Source: JAIVJG01 sp964236735 (GTDB lineage Bacteria > Acidobacteriota > Blastocatellia > Pyrinomonadales > Pyrinomonadaceae). From it: a stretch of 49,954 nt of DNA. The stretch spans positions 1 to 49,954 of the forward strand of contig CAXSFM010000026.1 in NCBI GenBank assembly GCA_964236735.1, written 5' to 3'. Position 1 is the first letter of the stretch; each line of letters opens with the position of its first letter. Positions 15,754 through 23,494 of the stretch are shown in pieces. The notes beneath the pieces were generated by a model. That model did not search any database and had not been told where the DNA came from. It saw only the letters and a list, made by a program, of their open reading frames with translations. Position numbers and translations under genes: made by a program.

Positions 15754-15905
15754 AAGACCGTGACGGCAAAGTAATCAAAACAATTTATCGCAGCAAAAAA
15801 GCCATGCAGCCGGCGCGCGAGAACGTCAGCCGCGCTCAGGAAAACGAGCGGCGGGCAAAGCGTCTCGCAGGGCAGCAGCAGCAGCAGGCGAATCCAGCCA
15901 AGTAA
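15750..15905 (+). CDS. Small basic polar protein (51 aa)
   Basis: The ATG overlaps the preceding stop. The product is short, basic and helical, with a five-glutamine run near the end from CAG codons and an AKRLAGQQQQQ tail. No family is recognised. The tight overlap on one side and a 5-bp gap to the next gene support translation. Confidence 0.5.
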   Translation: MKDRDGKVIKTIYRSKKAMQPARENVSRAQENERRAKRLAGQQQQQANPAK

Positions 15906-15910
15906 GAGAG

Positions 15911-16279
15911 ATGAGCAAAGGCCGGAACATGCGCGCACTCGGTTGCCTGACGATGGTCGTCATCGTGGGGTTCATCGCGCTTGTGCTGCTCGCTCGCGCG
16001 GCGTTCGGCGCAGAACAAATTGCCGGCTCAAAGATTCCCGCGCTCTGGAATCAATTCTGCGCGAGCGTCGAGCATGAGAACGAAACTTTGCACGCGCTCA
16101 ACGAGTCGCTGCACACCTTGCGCCCCGAGCGCGTGACTGATGTGCGCCGCCTCGATCTATACACGGAGGCCATCGTCGAGCACGAGCGTCAAGTAACGCT
16201 CCTCAAGAGGATGCGCCAGGCTGAATTCGGACAGGCAATTGACGATGTCAACAATACAAACTCTTCCCGTCACCGGTAG
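15911..16279 (+). CDS. Membrane-anchored helical protein, i-spanin candidate
   Basis: A 122-residue protein with one N-terminal membrane segment (LTMVVIVGFIALVLLARAAFGA, about 13-34) and a long periplasm-facing helical region (VEHENETLHALNESLHTLRPE, EAIVEHERQVTLLKRMRQ). One anchor plus coiled coil is the layout of inner-membrane spanins. The following small membrane gene overlaps its 3' end in another frame, as is common for spanin pairs. The call rests on layout only. Confidence 0.5.
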   Translation: MSKGRNMRALGCLTMVVIVGFIALVLLARAAFGAEQIAGSKIPALWNQFCASVEHENETLHALNESLHTLRPERVTDVRRLDLYTEAIVEHERQVTLLKRMRQAEFGQAIDDVNNTNSSRHR

Positions 16280-16394
16280 CCCGCGGCCACCCTTTAATAA
16301 GTGGCGCGAGTTGCTCGGTTTCGTCGCTGTGACGACGGCGGCCTACATCATCGGCGCTTTAATTCTCGCGCTGGAGATCAGCGTTTTGCAGTGA
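16245..16394 (+). CDS. Small membrane protein overlapping upstream gene (49 aa)
   Basis: ATG 16245 lies inside the 3' end of the 15911 gene in another frame. The product has a polar proline-rich N-terminus (TLPVTGSPRPPFNKW) and one membrane segment (LLGFVAVTTAAYIIGALILALEI). It is too short for most gene finders. The out-of-frame overlap with a spanin-like gene is suggestive but not proof of function. Confidence 0.5.
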   Translation: MSTIQTLPVTGSPRPPFNKWRELLGFVAVTTAAYIIGALILALEISVLQ

Positions 16395-16406
16395 GGTATC
16401 AGATCA

Positions 16407-16562
16407 ATGGCGACCGTCGAATTAATTCTTTTCTTCGCGCACCTCTATTCGATGCCGCTGCTTCTGCCGGGACAAGTCCTGATGGAAGGCGGCTTGGTTG
16501 TCACGCGACAACGGAAGAAATTGCGGCGACGTAAAGGCAAGTCTCATCTTCGGAAAGAGTAA
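16407..16562 (+). CDS. Small protein with hydrophobic head, basic tail (51 aa)
   Basis: ATG 16407 follows the previous stop by 12 bases. The product starts with a hydrophobic stretch (VELILFFAHLYSMPLLLPG) and ends very basic (RQRKKLRRRKGKSHLRKE). It could be a membrane-associated peptide. No family is recognised. Confidence 0.45.
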   Translation: MATVELILFFAHLYSMPLLLPGQVLMEGGLVVTRQRKKLRRRKGKSHLRKE

Positions 16563-16567
16563 GCCAA

Positions 16568-16753
16568 ATGTTTGTCTACCCGCTGGTCAGAATAACGTGC
16601 GACGAGTGTCTTGAGGCGGAGATTGACATTCCCGTTGTGCCTCCGGGCAAAGGCGCGCAAGTCGTCAGCGTGCCCTACGAATATCAGGGTTGGCGCATCA
16701 GCGACGAGAGGCAGGTTTGTCCCTCGTGCGACGCGAAACTTGAGCAGGTCTGA
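16568..16753 (+). CDS. Small zinc-ribbon protein (61 aa)
   Basis: Two cysteine pairs, CDEC at 11-14 and CPSC near 52-55, separated by a beta-rich segment, form a typical zinc ribbon. The gene sits 5 bp behind the preceding one and 3 bp before the next. The role is unknown; such proteins often bind nucleic acid or act as adaptors. Confidence 0.65.
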   Translation: MFVYPLVRITCDECLEAEIDIPVVPPGKGAQVVSVPYEYQGWRISDERQVCPSCDAKLEQV

Positions 16754-16756
16754 AGC

Positions 16757-17368
16757 ATGGAGCGCCCACTGCCATCAGAAGCTTTGCGCGAGCCGGGCTT
16801 CCAGATCGAGCCGTCGCCGGAACTGGCGGCGTGGCTCAAAGACACGTTTGTCGTCGAAGGCGCAGCGCTTGAAAATCCCGATCACTGCCACCTCTCTAAA
16901 GTTGATCTCGTCTGCATGTTCACGAACGTCGAATACATCGACGGCGGGATGCCAATCGTCGGCATGGCCGAGATCATGAACGTCAACGGCAAGCCATGGG
17001 CGAAGGCGGAAAAGACCGACCATCTCTGCCTGATGCACGGCAATGTGCCGCAGGCGCGGATCTGGATTTACGCCCCGTACTGGGCCGCGTGCAGCGACGC
17101 TTCGGCGTGCGCGACCGGTGAGCACGAGATGTATCACTACGCGCACAAGCGGAGCCGCGAAGGGGATTTGCTCTTCGATGACTTTGACCGGCCAGTGCTG
17201 ACCAAACGGGCGCACGACGTTGAAGAGTTCGTCGGCGTGATGGAGCGCTACGGCGTTGATGCGTGTGCTGGAAAAAGCCGGGAGTTCGTCGAGGCCGCCA
17301 AGCGTGAGCCGCTGATTGCCGCCGACAAGATCGCCGCCGCGTGCTGTGCGTGCGGCGCGAGATTGTAA
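16757..17368 (+). CDS. Putative phage metallopeptidase
   Basis: The 203-residue product has an HEMYHYAHKR motif (H123, E124, H127), the HExxH zinc-peptidase signature, in the layout of the putative phage metallopeptidase family. An upstream VVGMAEI/IWIYAPYWA core and a cysteine-rich C-terminus (AACCACGARL) are also seen. Family members occur in many tailed phages, but their substrate is not known. It is followed by another zinc-ribbon gene. Confidence 0.75.
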   Translation: MERPLPSEALREPGFQIEPSPELAAWLKDTFVVEGAALENPDHCHLSKVDLVCMFTNVEYIDGGMPIVGMAEIMNVNGKPWAKAEKTDHLCLMHGNVPQARIWIYAPYWAACSDASACATGEHEMYHYAHKRSREGDLLFDDFDRPVLTKRAHDVEEFVGVMERYGVDACAGKSREFVEAAKREPLIAADKIAAACCACGARL

Positions 17369-17400
17369 GTTGAATTTCAGCGAAAGGTCGTGAACGCAAA

Positions 17401-17820
17401 ATGTATTTGAGAATGATCGCGCCGTGCGATAGATGCGGAGAACGAATCGAGGGCTATCTGAACAAGGTCATGCTTGCTGAAGGCGTCATCATTGATGTCA
17501 CGTCCGGCTACTACGATGTCACGCCGACAGAGATAGAGGCGGGCTGGGACAAGCTGGCAAATCCGGGCGAGCGCATCATCTGCAACCGATGCATGTTTAC
17601 CGATCCGCGCTATCTCGAAGTTTACGGGCCGGCGCACGCGCTCACACTCATTGAGCAAGACACACGCTCCGCGGAGGCTGCGCGTCACCTGGAGGAGCAG
17701 GAGCAAATCATCAAGTTTTTGGTCTGGGCGGGCAGAGATGATGGCTGCTGCGTTGGCTGCATCAGAGCCGCCATCAAATCCTGGCAACAGGGCGATGAGA
17801 GTGCGGTGGAGAGAGGTTAA
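17401..17820 (+). CDS. Zinc-ribbon hypothetical protein (139 aa)
   Basis: CDRC at residues 9-12 and CNRC near 61-64 could form a zinc ribbon around a beta-rich insert. The C-terminal part is helical and ends with another cysteine pair (GCCVGC). Its TAA overlaps the ATG of the next gene. It resembles small phage proteins with repeated CxxC pairs; function unknown. Confidence 0.65.
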   Translation: MYLRMIAPCDRCGERIEGYLNKVMLAEGVIIDVTSGYYDVTPTEIEAGWDKLANPGERIICNRCMFTDPRYLEVYGPAHALTLIEQDTRSAEAARHLEEQEQIIKFLVWAGRDDGCCVGCIRAAIKSWQQGDESAVERG

Positions 17821-18440
17821 TGATGCCGGTCAAATGTTTCTTCCTCGATCCCGCCGGAGCGCTCAAGCGATCACTGCGTCGATTTGCAAATGGCAACTGC
17901 CCGGCACGTCCCGGCGAGTACAGCTATCACGACGCGAGCGTCCCATACGACGTGGTCGTCGATGATCAGCCGATGGGCACATACGGCACGCGCGAAGAAG
18001 ATGCACCGCCACACGATGATGAGAGATGGCCACGGGTTTGTGCCTGCGGCTATCAATTTACGGAGTCAGACAATTACCAGCTATTCACTGACCGGCTTTA
18101 CCGGCGCTCTGATACAGGCGAGGAGCTGACCTTGCGCGAAGCCACGCCGGGAGCGATGTGGGATGCTTTCTGGTTTGAACAAAGGCCGGCCTATACCGGC
18201 CCCGATGGACGCAGTCTGGTCGTGAAACTACCGAACGGGCATGAGTGGATGATCGACGGCCCGGCGAACAATTGTACCGACATGGAAGGGTCGCATCGAG
18301 GCGATCACAAATGCTGGGTGCGTCACGGGCAGCCGCCCGTGCTGACGGTTGATAAGAATGGTGTGACGTGCGCCGCCGGAGGCGGTTCAATTTTGAGCGG
18401 CGATTATCACGGGTTTCTACGTGACGGTGAATTCACATGA
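17820..18440 (+). CDS. Conserved phage protein, unknown function (206 aa)
   Basis: A CACGYQF pair, then YTGPDGRSLVVKLPNG, WMIDGPANNC and HKCWVRHG mark a protein type that I recognise as frequent in phages and prophages of soil bacteria, without a known role. Many aromatic and cysteine/histidine residues suggest a metal-bound compact fold. The start overlaps the preceding stop, and a second ATG follows immediately at 17823. Confidence 0.65.
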   Translation: MMPVKCFFLDPAGALKRSLRRFANGNCPARPGEYSYHDASVPYDVVVDDQPMGTYGTREEDAPPHDDERWPRVCACGYQFTESDNYQLFTDRLYRRSDTGEELTLREATPGAMWDAFWFEQRPAYTGPDGRSLVVKLPNGHEWMIDGPANNCTDMEGSHRGDHKCWVRHGQPPVLTVDKNGVTCAAGGGSILSGDYHGFLRDGEFT

Positions 18441-18468
18441 GCACAGAGATCATCAGGAGGTTGAAGGG

Positions 18469-18741
18469 ATGGAATTCGTAAGTCCGGTTTTGCCGGGAGT
18501 TGATTTAGATGCACACGGCTTATCTGAGCTACAGGGCGGTGAAGGTCAATCCGAATACCGCATCTTGCCGTGCATCCGCTTCGACGATGCTGAGGGCACA
18601 CTTCTCTGCCGCATGGAACTGAGTTGGCGCGAGCGGCTGCGCCTCCTGTTGACAGGCAACCTCTGGCTCTCGCAACTGACGTTCGGCAGACGCATTACTC
18701 CGATGAACGCTTACTGCGAACAGCCGAAATTGTCCGGCTGA
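18469..18741 (+). CDS. Conserved small phage protein (LSWRERLRLLLTG type)
   Basis: From ATG 18469, preceded by AGGAGGTTGAAGGG, the product is 90 residues. The core FDDAEGTLLCRMELSWRERL plus RLLLTGNLWLSQLTFG is a conserved block found in many small phage proteins of unknown function. It is followed by an AT-rich palindromic site and the terminase genes. Confidence 0.7.
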   Translation: MEFVSPVLPGVDLDAHGLSELQGGEGQSEYRILPCIRFDDAEGTLLCRMELSWRERLRLLLTGNLWLSQLTFGRRITPMNAYCEQPKLSG

Positions 18742-18753
18742 TTGATTAATCAA
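18742..18753. promoter_or_regulatory. Palindrome TTGATTAATCAA before terminase genes
   Basis: A perfect 12-bp palindrome followed by an AT-rich tail ending TTATTC, 11 bp before ATG 18764. The same palindrome with a similar tail occurs at 12880-12891. It is a possible protein-binding site. Confidence 0.4.
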
Positions 18754-18763
18754 ATTTTATTCA

Positions 18764-19111
18764 ATGAAGGACGGCAGAACTAAAAACGGCGGTGCTCGCT
18801 CGGGTGCCGGGAGGAAGTCAAAGCACGACGAGGACGATCTCCGCAAGCGGCTGGCAAAAGCATGTAAGGAAGGCAAGATTGATCAACTCGACATCGTGTT
18901 CTCCAAGCTGGTCGAAGATGCAAAGTCCACATCATTCAAAACTCGTCACGAGGCGCGCAAACTTCTGCTCGCATACATCTATGGAAAACCCGTCGAGCGT
19001 CAGGAACTGACCGGCAAAGACGGCAAAGATTTACTCCCCACTGTGCAGGTGATCATTGAACCTCCGACTTCATCACAAGCAGGGTCTGGCGCTGCTAAGT
19101 CGGGCGACTGA
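18764..19111 (+). CDS. terS: Terminase small subunit
   Basis: A 115-residue protein starting with GGARSGAGRKSKHDEDDLRK, the basic GAGRK-type N-terminus typical of small terminases, then helical regions (LDIVFSKLVEDAK, HEARKLLLAYIYGKPVERQ). It recognises the packaging site and recruits the large subunit. It overlaps the large-subunit gene by 56 bp in another frame, fitting coupled translation. Confidence 0.8.
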   Translation: MKDGRTKNGGARSGAGRKSKHDEDDLRKRLAKACKEGKIDQLDIVFSKLVEDAKSTSFKTRHEARKLLLAYIYGKPVERQELTGKDGKDLLPTVQVIIEPPTSSQAGSGAAKSGD

Positions 19112-20486
19112 GATTCTCTACGGGGGCGCAGCAGGCGGCGGCAAGAGCCACCTCATGCGCGTGGCGGCCATCATCTGGTGTCTCGGCATCCCGGGGCTTC
19201 AGGTCTATCTCTTCCGTCGCAAATACAAAGACCTCCTGAAGAATCACATGGAAGGCCCGTCAGGCTTTCCCGTGCTGCTCGCGCCGCTCATCGAACGCAA
19301 GCTGGTCAAGATCAACTGGTCGGATTTGAGCATCGAGTTTTGCAACGGCGCGAAGATTTTCCTCTGTCACTGCCAGCACGAAAACAACGTCACGAATTAT
19401 CAGGGCGCGGAAATCCACGTCCTCCTGATCGACGAGCTCACGCACTTCACGGAAAAGATTTATCGCTTCCTGCGCGGACGCTGCCGACTCGGCGCGCTCC
19501 AGGTGCCGGCTGAGTACGCCGGACTCTTTCCGCGAATCATCTGCGGCGCAAATCCGGGCGGCGTCGGCCACACCTGGGTCAAGCTGTCATTCATTGACAT
19601 CGCTCCTCCGATGACCGTCAGCCAGATGCTGCCAGTTGAGGGCGGGATGCGCCGGCAGTTCATCCCCGCGCTTCTGGAAGACAATCCGACGCTGCTCGTG
19701 AACGACCCGGATTATGAGTCAAAGCTCGAAGGACTGGGCGATCCAATCCTCGTCAGGGCGATGCGGCTCGGCGACTGGAACATCATCGCCGGCGGAATGT
19801 TCGACTATCTCTGGAACGACGGAGGTCGTCGTCGCGTCCACGTCGTTGACCCCTTCATGATTCCGTCAAGCTGGTATGTGGATCGGAGTTTCGACTGGGG
19901 TGATAGTCGCCCCTTCTCAGTCGGCTGGTGGGCAGAGTCGGATGGCACGGCGGCGCCGAACGGCATGACTTACCCGCGCAAGACTCTCTTTCGGATCGGC
20001 GAGTGGTATGGCTGGAACGGCAAAGCGAATCAGGGTCTCAAAATGCTCGCGCCCGACATCGCGCGCGGCATCACTGAAAGAGAAGCGAAGCTCAGTTACG
20101 TCTCAGCCAGTCGCATTAAACCCGGCCCGGCTGACGGTTCAATCTTCGACACCGGCAAGATTGAAAACACAAAGTCGATTGCCGATGTGATGGCCGCGCA
20201 CGGCGTGCGTTGGACGAGAGCCGACAAATCGCCGGGCAGCCGCAAGGTCGGCTGGCAACGCATGCGCGAGTACCTGAGCGCGTCTCTGGCGTGGCCGATG
20301 GAGAAGCCAGGGCTCTTCATCTTCGAGAACTGCACACAATGGCAGAGGACAGTGCCGGTTCTGCCCAGAGATGAGGGTGATATGGATGATGTCGATAGTG
20401 ACGCGGAAGACCACATCGCTGATGAGACGCGCTACCGTTTGTTGGCTCGTCGGGATTCTGTTGGAACAATGGAGTTTGTAATTTAA
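19056..20486 (+). CDS. terL: Terminase large subunit
   Basis: The 476-residue packaging motor has an ATPase domain with Walker A GGAAGGGKS (23-31) and Walker B VLLIDE (122-127). Its RNase H-like nuclease domain has D280 in RSFDWG and D360 in GPADGSIFD. The start appears to be TTG 19056, which leaves a natural 22-residue lead before Walker A. It pumps DNA into the prohead and cuts concatemers. The cutting mode (cos or pac) cannot be read from the sequence. Confidence 0.93.
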   Translation: MNLRLHHKQGLALLSRATEILYGGAAGGGKSHLMRVAAIIWCLGIPGLQVYLFRRKYKDLLKNHMEGPSGFPVLLAPLIERKLVKINWSDLSIEFCNGAKIFLCHCQHENNVTNYQGAEIHVLLIDELTHFTEKIYRFLRGRCRLGALQVPAEYAGLFPRIICGANPGGVGHTWVKLSFIDIAPPMTVSQMLPVEGGMRRQFIPALLEDNPTLLVNDPDYESKLEGLGDPILVRAMRLGDWNIIAGGMFDYLWNDGGRRRVHVVDPFMIPSSWYVDRSFDWGDSRPFSVGWWAESDGTAAPNGMTYPRKTLFRIGEWYGWNGKANQGLKMLAPDIARGITEREAKLSYVSASRIKPGPADGSIFDTGKIENTKSIADVMAAHGVRWTRADKSPGSRKVGWQRMREYLSASLAWPMEKPGLFIFENCTQWQRTVPVLPRDEGDMDDVDSDAEDHIADETRYRLLARRDSVGTMEFVI

Positions 20487-20488
20487 TC

Positions 20489-22072
20489 ATGCCCGAACTA
20501 GAAAAGAAGGACAGGCCGGACTATCGCTGTCAGGCATATCAAAGAATGCAACCGGGCTGGAGCGTCGTGCGCGACATCTCCGGCACGGCTCTCACGCTCA
20601 GGCAAAAGGGGCAGGATTACCTTCCACAGTTCCCGGCGGAGCATAAAAAGATTTATGACGCGCGCTTAAAGACCGCCACGCTCTTTAATGCTTACAAGCG
20701 CACCGTGCAGGCGCTCGTTGGCATGGTCTTCAAAAAGAATCCGCTGCTCGGAAGCGACGTGCCCGTTCAAGTGCGCGGTCGCGCTGAAGAGCTTGACGGC
20801 GATACAGGTAGCGTTATTCAGAAGCGCGTCGAAGGCCATATAGAAAATATTGATCTCGCCGGCACGCACTTCGATGTTTTCTGTCGCGAAGTGTTTGAAG
20901 ATGCTTTCGAGGGGCACGCTTTCGTCCTCGTTGATATGCAGAAGCCTCTCGCGCCCGGCGCCACGCTCGAAGATGAGTTGAAAGCCGGCATGCGCCCCTA
21001 CTGGGTAAAGTATCGAGCTTGCCAGGCTGTGAATTTCCGCGCGGTGACCATCAACGGGCAAACGGAAATCGGACAGATCACATTTGAGGAAGTCACGACA
21101 AACTCTTCCGGCGCATTCGGTGAAACTGAAGTCAAAAGGTATCGCACGTTTGCGCTCGTCGAATACAGCGACCTCGAGACGCGCGCCATTTCCAATCGTG
21201 TGGATTGGACGCTCCGGGAACTACGGAAGAACGACAAAGGTGAAGAATATTTTACAGACCTCGACGGCGGGATCGTCAAAGGATTTAGCCGAATTCCCGT
21301 GGCGGTCATCTATGGCCGCAAACTCGGTTTTCTCGAATCACAGCCGCCGCTTTTAGACCTCGCGCTCCTCAATATCAGCTACTACCAGAAAAAATCGGAT
21401 CGCGACCGCAATCTCCATCTCTGCGGCAGCCCGACTCCACTCTTCATCGGCGTGCCCGACGACTGGGAGATGGCTATTGTCGGTTCCGGTTTTGGTCTGA
21501 AACTGCCGGGGGGCTCGACCGGTGAATACATGGAACCGCACGGCGTCGCGCTCGAGGAATCCGGCAAGGATTTGCAGGAGCTTCGCTCGGAGATGGCCGC
21601 GATGGGTCTCTCGACGCTCGAAAGCTCGTCGCAGGCGGCAGCGACGGCCACCGAGACGGTCATAGATTTCTCGCAGGAGTCATGCGAACTGGAGACCATC
21701 GCACGCAGCGCGCAAGACGGCTTCGAGCTTTGTCTCCAATTTCACTCGCGCTATCTGGGACTCGCATCCGGTGGCTCACTCACGCTCGGCTCGCACCTCA
21801 AATCTTTACGCCTGTCGCATACGCAAGTGCAGGCATTTTCGACGATGGCGTCTGCCACACCGCCGCAGATCTCTCTGCGTCTGCTGTGGGACATCCTCCA
21901 GCGCGGCGACATGCTGCCGGAGGACTTTAATGCTGATGTTGAAGAGAAGCGCATCAAAGACCAGCTCGCAAAATTCGAGGCTGCGCCCCTCCCGGCGCCG
22001 CCCGTAGATATGGCAGGTGTAAAGCAGCCGCCGCAGCCGGCGACGCAACCCGGTGGGAGTCAGAGTGCGTGA
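20489..22072 (+). CDS. Portal protein (DUF4055 type)
   Basis: A 527-residue protein with the DUF4055 portal pattern: an N-terminal YDARLKTATLFNAYKRTVQALVG stretch, a middle FSRIPVAVIYGRK and LLDLALLNISYYQKKSDRDR, and a helical EETS-like AAATATETV near 385. It has a Pro/Gln-rich tail. It forms the dodecameric ring through which DNA enters and to which the connector binds. It starts 2 bp after terL. Confidence 0.88.
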   Translation: MPELEKKDRPDYRCQAYQRMQPGWSVVRDISGTALTLRQKGQDYLPQFPAEHKKIYDARLKTATLFNAYKRTVQALVGMVFKKNPLLGSDVPVQVRGRAEELDGDTGSVIQKRVEGHIENIDLAGTHFDVFCREVFEDAFEGHAFVLVDMQKPLAPGATLEDELKAGMRPYWVKYRACQAVNFRAVTINGQTEIGQITFEEVTTNSSGAFGETEVKRYRTFALVEYSDLETRAISNRVDWTLRELRKNDKGEEYFTDLDGGIVKGFSRIPVAVIYGRKLGFLESQPPLLDLALLNISYYQKKSDRDRNLHLCGSPTPLFIGVPDDWEMAIVGSGFGLKLPGGSTGEYMEPHGVALEESGKDLQELRSEMAAMGLSTLESSSQAAATATETVIDFSQESCELETIARSAQDGFELCLQFHSRYLGLASGGSLTLGSHLKSLRLSHTQVQAFSTMASATPPQISLRLLWDILQRGDMLPEDFNADVEEKRIKDQLAKFEAAPLPAPPVDMAGVKQPPQPATQPGGSQSA

Positions 22073-22506
22073 GAATCCGCTACGTGCCGCAAAAGCATGA
22101 GAACGGCTGTGCCGTGGCCTGTATGGCCATGGTTACAGGATTATCCTACGAGTACATCGCATCGCGTTTCGAGGTCAATCTCGAGCGCGAAGGAATGCTC
22201 CGCGAACACACCAGAGGTTTTATCTGCGACCACGGTTTTGCGGCTCTGGAGATGATCGCTTATGGCACGACTGATGTCCGTGCCAGCAACGAGCGCCTGC
22301 GCCGTCCGTTCGCCGACGTGCATATCGTTTCAGTGCTGCCGAAAGCGGATTCAAAGATGAATCACGCGCTCGTGATGGACGCACGTGGCCGCATCTATGA
22401 TCCCGGCCTGCCGAAGAACAAAAGCTTCGATGACTATTATTACATCGTGTCCGTCCTCGGATTCTTCGACGAGAGAATCCCGCTCAAGCAAAGTCGTCAT
22501 AGATAA
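22069..22506 (+). CDS. C39-like cysteine peptidase fold protein
   Basis: A 145-residue protein beginning VPQKHENGCAVACMAMVTG. Q8 and C14 match the oxyanion Gln and catalytic Cys of C39-like peptidases, and H99 (MNHALVMD) and D111 (RIYDP) complete the triad. GTG 22069 overlaps the portal stop. Its place between portal and scaffold suggests a role in prohead maturation or scaffold cleavage, though such folds also occur as accessory peptidases. Confidence 0.7.
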   Translation: MRIRYVPQKHENGCAVACMAMVTGLSYEYIASRFEVNLEREGMLREHTRGFICDHGFAALEMIAYGTTDVRASNERLRRPFADVHIVSVLPKADSKMNHALVMDARGRIYDPGLPKNKSFDDYYYIVSVLGFFDERIPLKQSRHR

Positions 22507-22536
22507 ATACTGACATCTTACGCCCGCCCGCCCGCG

Positions 22537-22582
22537 CTCGGACACCCCCTCAGAAAAATAAATTCCCGCCGCGCCTTAATCT
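22537..22582 (+). promoter_or_regulatory. Late promoter element, copy 3
   Basis: An identical 26-base block, with TAATCT at the fixed 40-base offset. It drives the scaffold and coat genes, which are needed in the largest amount. Confidence 0.82.
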
Positions 22583-22674
22583 CCAGACTGTCAATAGGCG
22601 CGACCCGTCAGGTTGCGCTCACTTATTAACCTGCGCCGGCGGTGCCGGAAGCAAAACATTGGAGCGGCGCTCGA

Positions 22675-23427
22675 ATGGCAAAGTTTAAGTTCAAGAAAGT
22701 AGGAAAGCTCGAAGAGGTGCCGGAAGGCTATCGCGGGCTGTACGTCGAAAAAGATGGCGGTTTTGTCGTTGACGCGGCGAAGCTCGAAGACTTCGAGTGG
22801 GACGACAAGGAAGAGTTATCCGGTGCGCTCGACCGCGAGCGTGAGGATCGTAAAGCCGCGAAAGCAGCACTCGAAAAGTACAAGGATATTGATCCGGAGC
22901 GAGCGCGCGAAGCTCTGGACAAACTCCAGAAACTTGAAGAGAAAAAGTTGATGGATAAGGGCGAATTCGACCGGCTGCTGGCCAAGCGGAAGGAAGAGTT
23001 CGATACGGCTGAAGCCGCCCTGAAGACGCAACTGGCCGAACGCGACGGGCGGCTCGACACCTACGAGTTGATCAACCCGATTCGCGACGCGGCGCTCAAG
23101 GCCGGTGTGCTTCCCGAGGACATCGAGGATGTCCTTCAGATCACCAAACATCGTTTCAAGCTCGACGATAAGCGCAAGCCCGTCGTGCTCGACAAGGACG
23201 GCGATCCTTCCAGCACTCTGACCGTCGAAAAGTTTTTCGGCGAAGATTTCAAAACGCAAAAACCGAAGTTCTACGGAGCGACGGGCGCGGGCGGGAGCGG
23301 CGCTCCCAACGGCGGCAGTGGTGGCGGTACTGGCGGTGCCAAGACTGTCAAAAGAGCCGACTTCGACAAGATGGGCGACACGGAGCGTGCCAAGTTCATC
23401 ACCGAGGGCGGCGTACCAGTTGATTAG
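22675..23427 (+). CDS. Capsid scaffold protein
   Basis: From ATG 22675, preceded by GGAGC, the product is 250 residues. A short N-terminal beta region is followed by a long charged coiled coil (about 45-140, e.g. SGALDREREDRKAAKAALEK), a region ITKHRFKLDDK and a glycine-rich linker (about 205-220). A basic C-terminal helix likely touches the coat protein. This layout, directly before the coat gene, is that of a scaffold protein. A GTG at 22642 would add 11 residues but lacks a ribosome site. Confidence 0.85.
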   Translation: MAKFKFKKVGKLEEVPEGYRGLYVEKDGGFVVDAAKLEDFEWDDKEELSGALDREREDRKAAKAALEKYKDIDPERAREALDKLQKLEEKKLMDKGEFDRLLAKRKEEFDTAEAALKTQLAERDGRLDTYELINPIRDAALKAGVLPEDIEDVLQITKHRFKLDDKRKPVVLDKDGDPSSTLTVEKFFGEDFKTQKPKFYGATGAGGSGAPNGGSGGGTGGAKTVKRADFDKMGDTERAKFITEGGVPVD

Positions 23428-23494
23428 CGAGTCTTTGCGCGCGATGAAGGCGCATCCTCTCTATATCATTAAACCAGAAAGAGAATAGACACCA

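Noticed and set aside
16775..17215. Long antisense frames over GC-rich genes (e.g. here, 22816-23259, 37951-38823)
   Set aside because: Arg/Ala-rich translations with no motifs, opposite strongly supported genes.
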